DNA of 6,306 nucleotides from Elusimicrobiota bacterium. GTDB lineage: Bacteria; Elusimicrobiota; Elusimicrobia; UBA1565; UBA9628. Under the pieces are notes generated by a model. That model did no database searches, was not told where the DNA came from, and worked only from the letters and a program-made list of their open reading frames with translations. The position numbers and the translations under genes were made by a program. This document shows, piece by piece, positions 1 to 4,685 of the stretch; positions within the stretch are counted from its first letter, which is position 1, and each line of letters opens with the position of its first letter. The stretch is from assembly GCA_028717525.1 (NCBI GenBank), contig JAQUNT010000147.1, forward strand, positions 1-6,306, read 5' to 3'.

Positions 1-872
1 GGGAGCGGATGCTTGGACTTCTCGTAGATCCCCCTTTCGTCCCAGCCCGCCAGCTCCAGCCCGACGCCGAAATCAGCCATGGAGCCCAGCCATGCCGGAT
101 CGAGCCCCTTCTTCTCCAGGTAAGCGACGGCCTCGCTGCCGTGGAGCCTGGGGCCGAGGTAGCCCTCATCGAGCACCAAGGCCCCCCGGTCGGGACGGAT
201 GTCCGAGGCGATGCGGCGCATGTTCTCCTGGATGAGGTCCTTGTCGCTGTGGCGCTCGCCGTAGAAGAAGACCTGCGCATCCTCGCGCCGCGGCGCGCCG
301 CTCATCTCATAGCCCTGCTGGAAATGCCCGCCCGGGCGCCCCAGCGCCCAGCGGACGATGCGGTCCGCGAGCGCCCAGCCGTGGCCCGGAGACTGCGCCA
401 CGGGCTTCCAATCGAAGATGCTGCCCGGCGCCGCCTCGAACGAGCCGGAGGTCTCCGGAGCGGCCTTGGCCAGGGCCGGAGCTTCGCTCGCTTCCAGGAC
501 GGGCGAGACAGCGTCGTCCGCAGCGGCCGGAGCCTTGAGCGAGGAGCCGTCCCACAACGAGGCCAAGGCCGGGGCGTCCGGCGCGGACTTCTCCGAAGAC
601 TTGGAGTACCACTGCTCCAGGCCAGCCAGCACCGGGGCCGCTGGCGCTGCGGCAGGCTGGACCGCGACCAGCGGGATTCGAGTCAGCACCGCTGGGCTCA
701 GGGACGGAGCGAGGAGGGAAGGCGCGGCGGACAGGGTCACGCTCGGCGCGCGCAGGCCGGCCCAGACAGCGTTGAAGCCCACGGGCCGGACTATCGCCCG
801 CGCCTGGACCTGGGCCGCCTGCAGAGGCGCGGGCAGCCCGGCACAGAGCAGCGCCAAGGATATCAAGACCAC
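1..872 (-). CDS. Secreted protein with GExH (ChaN/EreA/TIKI-like) domain, 3' end cut off
   Basis: The minus strand stays open from the GTG at 872 to the window edge (290 codons, no stop). Residues 1-20 form a signal peptide (hydrophobic core ISLALLCAGL, end LQAA before QV), so the product should be exported. Residues 21-150 are rich in Ala, Pro and Ser and look like a flexible linker. From about residue 195 a folded domain begins: VFFYGERHSD (G205, E206, H208), then DLIQENMRRIASDIRP, ALVLDEGY and AGWDE (276-278). A strand ending in GExH, followed by a helix with an N-M pair and a later GWD, resembles the first half of the ChaN/EreA/TraB-TIKI fold, in which such His/Glu residues are metal- or ligand-binding or catalytic. 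The second half lies outside the window, so this is a fold guess and the substrate is unknown. The start is uncertain: GTG gives no positive n-region and has no Shine-Dalgarno site. An in-frame TTG at 923 would add 17 residues, including arginines. Confidence 0.72.
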   Translation of the reverse strand, partial: MVLISLALLCAGLPAPLQAAQVQARAIVRPVGFNAVWAGLRAPSVTLSAAPSLLAPSLSPAVLTRIPLVAVQPAAAPAAPVLAGLEQWYSKSSEKSAPDAPALASLWDGSSLKAPAAADDAVSPVLEASEAPALAKAAPETSGSFEAAPGSIFDWKPVAQSPGHGWALADRIVRWALGRPGGHFQQGYEMSGAPRREDAQVFFYGERHSDKDLIQENMRRIASDIRPDRGALVLDEGYLGPRLHGSEAVAYLEKKGLDPAWLGSMADFGVGLELAGWDERGIYEKSKHPL

Positions 873-878
873 GCGGCC

Positions 879-884
879 AGTATA
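879..884 (-). promoter_or_regulatory. Candidate -10 hexamer TATACT for the left-edge secreted gene
   Basis: On the minus strand TATACT lies 6 nt before the GTG at 872. Five of six bases match TATAAT, and it stands out in GC-rich surroundings. A transcript starting the usual 6-8 nt downstream would begin at or next to the GTG, i.e. be leaderless. No convincing -35 box is seen about 17 nt upstream. The element is shared as GCTATnCTGnCC with the plus-strand secreted gene at 2866-2877. Confidence 0.35.
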
Positions 885-915
885 GCCTTGGCGCAGGCAG
901 CGCGGCAGGGCATTC

Positions 916-963
916 GGGCCCAAAGCCCGGCGGCTTTAGGCCCAGGCCCGGAGGGGCCCTCCG
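916..963 (-). terminator. Two adjacent hairpins after the lipoprotein gene, possible terminator
   Basis: Hairpin 1 (949-963) has a 6-bp CGGAGG/CCTCCG stem with a 3-nt loop and starts 4 nt beyond a tandem TAA-TAG double stop. Hairpin 2 (916-943) reads GGGCCTAAAGCC, loop GCCG, GGCTTTGGGCCC on the minus strand: a 12-bp stem with one G-U wobble. Read as plus-strand RNA, the wobble becomes an A-C mismatch, so the structure fits minus-strand RNA better, the direction of both flanking genes. There is no U-tract after it, so it is not a textbook intrinsic terminator. It may still end the lipoprotein transcript, protect its 3' end, or act with Rho. Confidence 0.35.
931..951. repeat. Copy 1 of a 21-bp imperfect intergenic repeat
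   Basis: This stretch matches 2784-2804 at 19 of 21 positions, with core CGGCTTT(A/C)GGCCCAGGC. Both copies lie in intergenic DNA and take part in hairpin-capable sequence. The GGCCCAGG core recurs by codon bias in the coding sequence here, so part of the match may be compositional. Confidence 0.35.
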
Positions 964-970
964 ACCGCTA

Positions 971-1207
971 TTAGCCCGCCGCGGGCTTGGCCGGGGCTGC
1001 GGGCTTGGGCTTGGGCTCCGCTTCTTCGTCCGCGGCGCTGAGCTCCTCGGCCGCGGAGCTGGCGCGCAGGGCGCCCAGCTCGGACTCCAGGCTGGAGAGC
1101 TTGGCCTGCAGGCTCTGCTGTTCTTCCATCGCGGACTGGGACTTGCCGGCTGACACGCAGCCACCCAAGGCCAGTGCGGCCGCGGCGATCAATGCGAGGC
1201 GTTTCAT
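971..1207 (-). CDS. Small lipoprotein with coiled coil and Lys/Pro/Ala tail (78 aa)
   Basis: The product begins MKRLALIAAAALALGGC: two positive residues, a hydrophobic stretch and a lipobox (L-G-G-C) with the lipidated cysteine at residue 17. It should therefore be cleaved by signal peptidase II and anchored in a membrane facing the periplasm. Residues about 26-50 (MEEQQSLQAKLSSLESELGA) show leucines at heptad-like spacing and should form a short coiled coil. Residues 50-63 are acidic and the end (KPKPAAPAKPAAG) is a flexible Lys/Pro/Ala tail that could reach or bind the cell wall. The layout recalls small Lpp-type structural lipoproteins, but no specific family is recognised. The start is set by an AGGAG site 7 nt upstream; an in-frame ATG at 1273 is less likely because it would bury the signal sequence. 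It ends in tandem in-frame stops, TAA then TAG. It lies 87 nt after the cyclase gene on the same strand. Confidence 0.8.
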   Translation of the reverse strand: MKRLALIAAAALALGGCVSAGKSQSAMEEQQSLQAKLSSLESELGALRASSAAEELSAADEEAEPKPKPAAPAKPAAG

Positions 1208-1214
1208 AGGGGAT

Positions 1215-1219
1215 CTCCT
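1215..1219 (-). promoter_or_regulatory. Shine-Dalgarno site of the lipoprotein gene
   Basis: AGGAG on the minus strand, 7 nt before the ATG at 1207, is the only strong ribosome binding site seen before a gene here. It decides the start, and shows that this genome uses Shine-Dalgarno initiation for at least some genes. Confidence 0.75.
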
Positions 1220-1294
1220 GGGATGTCCGCCGCAGATGGGCGGCCAAGCATCATCTTGCCTGGCGGTAATCAAACCAGAGTCAGCGCGGGCGGC

Positions 1295-2746
1295 TCAAGC
1301 CCGCGCCGGCTTATGCAGCATCCGGCGCACCCGCATCTCGCGAGCCACGCCCTTGAGGCGCGCGCCCTCGGGCGCGGCGTCCAGGCCGCGCAGGAGTTCC
1401 GGGACCCCGGGGAAAGAATAGACCTCTTCCGTGACGCAGACTTGGTCCGCGTCGGCCAGACCCTGGACGCGGGCCGCGATGTTGACCGTCTGCCCGAAGT
1501 AGTCGAGGCGCTCGTTGAGGTTGACGGCGATCAGGGGGCCTTTGTGGATGCCGATCTTGAGGATGATGTCCCGGGCGCCCTGCTCCGCGTTGAAGAGGTC
1601 GATCTCCTCGAGCATGAGCAGGGCCGCGGCCACGGCGTCCGCGGGGTCGAGGAACGAGGCCATGACCGCGTCGCCGATGGTCTTGACGATGGCGCCGCGG
1701 TGGCCGCGCACCGCCCGGCCCAGGCGCTCGAAATGCTGCTGGACCAAGGCATAGGCCTTCAGGTCGCCGATGCGGTCATAGAGCGCGGTGGAACCCTTAA
1801 GATCGGTGAACAGCAAGGTGAGGTCCTTGACCCCGATGCCCTCGCTGCCCACCGCGGCGTCGGAGCGGAAGAGGTCGCGGAAGGTCTGCGTGGTGAGCAG
1901 CCTCTTGCCGGAGAGGAAAGGGTCGAACACCAGCCGGGAGTCGCAGTGCTCCTCGGCAGGCGGGAAGTTGGCCAGCATCAGCGAGCCCCGCGACTGTCCC
2001 GGGTTGTGGAACTCCAGCGCGTAGGCCCCGGGGGTCAGGTCCCCGGCGTTGGGCGCGAAATCCGCTCCGGTCCTGACGGAGAGCTCCTTGCGCCCCGCGT
2101 GCGCGGCGCCCTTCACCATGAAGAGCGCGCCGGTCTCGCGCACGAAGTCGTGGGCGTAGAGGCAGCCCGGGCCGAGCTCGACCTCGACCGTGCGGCTGCG
2201 CCCCGGCTCCAGGAAGCTCATGTGCCGGATGACCTGGCGCAGCACTTCCGTGAACCTGGGGCCGCCGCCGGGCAGGCGCGCGCCCTCGCAGAAGCGGTAG
2301 CGCAGATGGTAGTCCTCCGGCGAGAGCTTCTCGGGGTGGTGCGGGGCGATGGCGCGAACCGGGGCCGCGACCGTGAAGGCGACCTCGATGTACTCGTCAA
2401 GCTGGGCCAAGGTGTCCACGTGGCAGAAGCTGCAGCAGAGGCGCGTGCGCAGGCCGCGCAAGGAAGTGAAGCTCCGGACCGTGTCGCCGCAGTGGGGGCA
2501 GACCAGCTGCCAGCTCATATGGAAGAGTCCGAGCTTGGCGGCGTGGAGGAAGAGGTCTATGGCCTCGGCCTCGGCGATCCCCTTCTGCGCGGCGAAGCGC
2601 AGCGGATTGACCTTGAACAGGGCGAATTCGTCATCCCCGCGGAGCAGGGCCTCAAGCTTGGACACCACCCTGGGGCTCCAGATCCGCGCCGCCTCCAGTC
2701 CGGTCAGCTTCTGTTCCAGGGACTTCTCGTCCAAGATGGCCGGCAT
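1295..2746 (-). CDS. Class III adenylate cyclase with N-terminal zinc-ribbon-like module
   Basis: A 483-residue soluble protein with no signal peptide or membrane segment, predicted to make cAMP from ATP in the cytoplasm. The catalytic domain is at about residues 308-475. Metal-binding aspartates are D315 in FTDLKGST and D359 in KTIGDAVMASF. K355 and D415 (LDYFG) are the usual ATP-selecting pair, and N422 and R426 (VNIAAR) are the transition-state pair. All needed residues are present, so it should be active, probably as a homodimer. The N-terminal 300 residues resemble the module often annotated DUF5939 in front of such cyclases. They include CPHC (83-86) and CSFC (105-108), separated by 18 residues, a likely zinc-binding knuckle, then a probably beta-rich segment (about 185-265). 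This part is presumably the sensor; its ligand is unknown. I chose the ATG at 2746 because the 25 codons above it look non-coding and a promoter-like TGGTACCAT lies just upstream. It is divergent from the secreted gene at 2881. Confidence 0.93.
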   Translation of the reverse strand: MPAILDEKSLEQKLTGLEAARIWSPRVVSKLEALLRGDDEFALFKVNPLRFAAQKGIAEAEAIDLFLHAAKLGLFHMSWQLVCPHCGDTVRSFTSLRGLRTRLCCSFCHVDTLAQLDEYIEVAFTVAAPVRAIAPHHPEKLSPEDYHLRYRFCEGARLPGGGPRFTEVLRQVIRHMSFLEPGRSRTVEVELGPGCLYAHDFVRETGALFMVKGAAHAGRKELSVRTGADFAPNAGDLTPGAYALEFHNPGQSRGSLMLANFPPAEEHCDSRLVFDPFLSGKRLLTTQTFRDLFRSDAAVGSEGIGVKDLTLLFTDLKGSTALYDRIGDLKAYALVQQHFERLGRAVRGHRGAIVKTIGDAVMASFLDPADAVAAALLMLEEIDLFNAEQGARDIILKIGIHKGPLIAVNLNERLDYFGQTVNIAARVQGLADADQVCVTEEVYSFPGVPELLRGLDAAPEGARLKGVAREMRVRRMLHKPARA

Positions 2747-2752
2747 GGAGCT

Positions 2753-2761
2753 ATGGTACCA
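2753..2761 (-). promoter_or_regulatory. Candidate extended -10 (TGG-TACCAT) of the cyclase gene
   Basis: On the minus strand TGGTACCAT matches an extended -10 (TGn followed by TAnnnT) and ends 6 nt before the ATG at 2746. A normal start-site distance would place +1 at the ATG. No Shine-Dalgarno sequence lies at a workable distance; the nearest GGGGAG ends 18 nt from the ATG. No -35 consensus is visible, as is usual for extended -10 promoters. Confidence 0.35.
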
Positions 2762-2783
2762 AAACTCCCCGGCCTGGAGCCCC

Positions 2784-2804
2784 CGGCTTTCGGCCCAGGC
2801 GCGG
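2784..2804. repeat. Copy 2 of the 21-bp imperfect intergenic repeat
   Basis: Matches 931-951 at 19 of 21 positions. It lies in the divergent region between cyclase and secreted gene. Its 11-base part TTCGGCCCAGG (2789-2799) recurs exactly at 2836-2846 in the same intergenic region. GCCTGG (2772-2777) can pair with CCAGGC (2795-2800), with an inner AGCC/GGCT pairing, giving a bulged hairpin. It might be an operator shared by the divergent genes or a scattered intergenic palindrome. Confidence 0.33.
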
Positions 2805-2866
2805 GCAGGTCCAATTCCCATGACCGCCTGCGCCGTTCGGCCCAGGAAGCCGCGCGCCGCAGGCGC

Positions 2867-2872
2867 TATCCT
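2867..2872 (+). promoter_or_regulatory. Candidate -10 hexamer TATCCT of the plus-strand secreted gene
   Basis: TATCCT lies 8 nt before the ATG at 2881. The interval GTCCCGAG is too short to hold both a transcription start and a useful leader, and has no proper Shine-Dalgarno site. It shares GCTATnCTGnCC with the left-edge secreted gene, where the element also sits directly before the start codon. No -35 match is visible. Confidence 0.33.
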
Positions 2873-2880
2873 GTCCCGAG

Positions 2881-3672
2881 ATGCGCGGCAGACTCGTCAT
2901 CGCCTGGCTCTGTATCGGAGCCTCGGCGCCGCCCTTGGCGGCCCAGGTCCGGCTCAGCGCCATGAACCTGGGCGCCGGAGCCCGGCCCGTGGTCCTGGGC
3001 CCGGCCCGCTCTTCGGTCTCCACGTCCTTGACCGGCCCGGCCCTCGTCCTCGCCGCCCCAGTCTTGCCGCCCGCGCCTGCGGCGCCCGCGGTGTCCATGG
3101 TCCCGGTCAAGCTCACCGCGATGAGCGAAGGCGTCGCGGCCGTGGTAGACGGCCTGGCGAAAGCGCAGGCCCCGGCTCCGGCCCAGGTGCGCGAGGCGGG
3201 CGAACAGGTCGAAGACATCCTGACCGGCCGCAGTCGAAGCGGCCCGGAGCCGGTCGCGGCCGAGCCGCAAGCCGCGTCGGGGGAGCTCGCTTTCACCGCG
3301 AGAGCGTCCTTGGACCTGGCCCTGCTGGCCGAGGAATGGGGCGCTGAGCGGGGCCTCAAGTCCAGCCGGATGAAGGGCCAGGATTTCCTCGACATGCTCG
3401 ATGGGGGCATGGCCCGCTACGCCGAGCAGCATCAAGCCCTGGCGCCCAGCCCGCGCGCCTACGCGGCCGCGCGCGCGGTCCAGGCCCAGGTGGTCCGGCT
3501 GGTCAAGGCCATGCTCAAGCCGCAAGAGCCCCTCAACGGCCAGATCCGCCGCATCCTCTCCGTCTGGCAGGTCTTCAACCAGGAGATGGAGGCAGCGGCC
3601 CAGAAAGGCGGCCTGAAGGCCATCGAGGACGAAGCCGCGCTCTTCGCGGCGCAGGTCGAAGCCTCGGTCTAG
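2881..3672 (+). CDS. Secreted protein of unknown function (263 aa)
   Basis: Residues 1-21 are a signal peptide: MRGR, hydrophobic LVIAWLCIGA, and an end PPLAA before QV, so the mature protein should be outside the cytoplasm. There is no lipobox at the cleavage site. Residues 22-135 are low-complexity Ala/Pro/Val/Ser sequence with a short possible helix (80-115). Residues 136-260 look helical and more informative (SLDLALLAEEWGAERGL, QDFLDMLDGGMARYAEQ, LNGQIRRILSVWQVFNQEM). No enzyme motif, metal-binding cluster or membrane segment is seen, and I recognise no family. The signal-peptide end and the low-complexity stretch mirror those of the secreted gene at 872, so the two may use the same export or processing route although their C-terminal parts are unrelated by eye. 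The start is the first codon after the promoter-like TATCCT. The stop shares a CTAG with the convergent methyltransferase stop. Confidence 0.8.
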   Translation: MRGRLVIAWLCIGASAPPLAAQVRLSAMNLGAGARPVVLGPARSSVSTSLTGPALVLAAPVLPPAPAAPAVSMVPVKLTAMSEGVAAVVDGLAKAQAPAPAQVREAGEQVEDILTGRSRSGPEPVAAEPQAASGELAFTARASLDLALLAEEWGAERGLKSSRMKGQDFLDMLDGGMARYAEQHQALAPSPRAYAAARAVQAQVVRLVKAMLKPQEPLNGQIRRILSVWQVFNQEMEAAAQKGGLKAIEDEAALFAAQVEASV

Positions 3673-4685
3673 ACCCGCAAGAGGACCATCTTCAAGGGCG
3701 GCCTGCCATCCGGGCTCGGAAAGTCATCTTCCGGCGGTATCCACTCCGCCTCGCGGATGGCGCGGCCGGCCTTGCGCGCGCTGCGCTCCAGCTGCTCCAG
3801 CCAGGGCTCCCGGGCGGCGTCCGCCGCGTTGTTGCAGCAGATCAGCGTCCCCCCCTCCGCCGCGCAGAGCAAGGCGGGCTTGAACACCGCCGGGTAGTCG
3901 CGGATGACGTCCACCACGCCGAAGGGGCTGCGCGCGTAGCGGGGCGGGTCCAGGACCACCAGGTCGAAGCGCCGCGGCGCCAGCCTTGGGAAGGGCGGCA
4001 GGCGCCGGCCGCGCACCACCTGGCTCTGGCCCAGGCCGCAGAACTGGCGCATGGCCGCGAAGGCGTCGCAGTGCACGAAATCGGGCTGTATGGGCAGGGC
4101 GTTGAGCCGGGCGTTCTCCATCCCGACCTCAAGGCTGGAAATGGAGAAGTCCACGTTGACCGAGGCGCTCGCCCCGACCTTGGCCGCGGCCACTCCCACG
4201 CCGCAGGTGTAGGCGAACACGTTGAGCAAGGACCTCCCCGCCGCCTCCCGCATCACGCGCCGGCGCGCGGCGCGCAGGTCGAGGAAGAGCCAGGGGTCCT
4301 GGCCCGCGTGGCGGCCCTGGATGCGGTAGCCCACGCCCAGCTCTTGGGCCAGGCGCGGCGCTTGCGCCGCGGACTGCATGTCCGCGGCCAGCCTGTTGCA
4401 GATGCGGGAGTTGGGCCGGCTGCGGTCGTTGTAGACCAAGGCCAGGCCGGGCAGGGCTTTGCTGTAGAAGGCCTCCAGCTCGGCCAGGTCGCGCTCGGGC
4501 AAAGACCTGTGAAAACTCTGCACGAGCAGAAGGCCGCCGTAGCGGTCCACGGTGAGCCCGGCCGCCCCCTCCGCCGTGCCGTGGAACAGCCTGTAGGAGT
4601 CGGTCCCTTCGGCGTGCAGGCGCGTGAGCAGCTCGCCGCGCCGCTCCAGGGCCGCGGCCAGAAGGCCGGGCAGGGGCATGGTCAT
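3669..4685 (-). CDS. RlmI/RlmK-like class I SAM-dependent methyltransferase (338 aa)
   Basis: A predicted cytoplasmic RNA methyltransferase related to COG1092 (RlmI/YccW) and the RlmK half of RlmKL, probably acting on 23S rRNA. Residues 28-56 (TDSYRLFHGTAEGAAGLTVD) match the segment that follows the PUA domain in RlmI. GQDPWLFLDLRAARR (128-142) matches the conserved entry to the SAM fold. Motif I is LLNVFAYTCGVGVAAAKVGA (153-172). D179 (VNVDFS) should bind the SAM ribose and D207 (CDAF) the adenine side. Motif IV is DPPRY (246-250). Only about 25 residues precede the RlmI-like segment, so the N-terminal PUA domain is missing. The loop after GGTLI reads CCNNA, nearer to the SNN type of RlmK than the cysteine-bearing loop of RlmI, so base and position of methylation are unclear. 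The ATG at 4685 overlaps the upstream TPR gene's stop in ATGA, implying translational coupling; a second ATG at 4679 is possible. Confidence 0.88.
   Translation of the reverse strand: MTMPLPGLLAAALERRGELLTRLHAEGTDSYRLFHGTAEGAAGLTVDRYGGLLLVQSFHRSLPERDLAELEAFYSKALPGLALVYNDRSRPNSRICNRLAADMQSAAQAPRLAQELGVGYRIQGRHAGQDPWLFLDLRAARRRVMREAAGRSLLNVFAYTCGVGVAAAKVGASASVNVDFSISSLEVGMENARLNALPIQPDFVHCDAFAAMRQFCGLGQSQVVRGRRLPPFPRLAPRRFDLVVLDPPRYARSPFGVVDVIRDYPAVFKPALLCAAEGGTLICCNNAADAAREPWLEQLERSARKAGRAIREAEWIPPEDDFPSPDGRPPLKMVLLRV

Noticed and set aside
9..974. A 321-codon plus-strand frame at the left edge
   Set aside because: It lies opposite the secreted GExH gene and the intergenic hairpins; its Arg/Gly/Gln-rich product looks like shadow translation.
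307..1164. A 285-codon minus-strand frame crossing the lipoprotein and left-edge gene
   Set aside because: It is out of frame with both recognisable genes, runs through the hairpins and double stop, and gives Arg/Pro/Ala-rich sequence with no domain.
1229..1244. GCCGC/GCGGC hairpin just upstream of the lipoprotein ribosome binding site
   Set aside because: Only 5 bp with a 6-nt loop, not overlapping the AGGAG site; such matches are common in DNA this GC-rich.
2747..2821. 25-residue N-terminal extension of the cyclase from an ATG at 2821
   Set aside because: The added sequence looks non-coding, contains the repeat and promoter-like elements, and lies upstream of the family-like start at MPAILDEKSL.
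1223..2965. A 580-codon open frame on the plus strand opposite the cyclase gene
   Set aside because: It is antisense to a protein with complete cyclase motifs. Long stop-free antisense frames are expected at this GC content, and its product is low-complexity with no motif or credible start context.
2751..3525. Two 219-codon minus-strand frames opposite the plus-strand secreted gene
   Set aside because: The plus-strand frame has a good signal peptide and promoter-like element. The antisense products overlap each other in different frames and look compositional.
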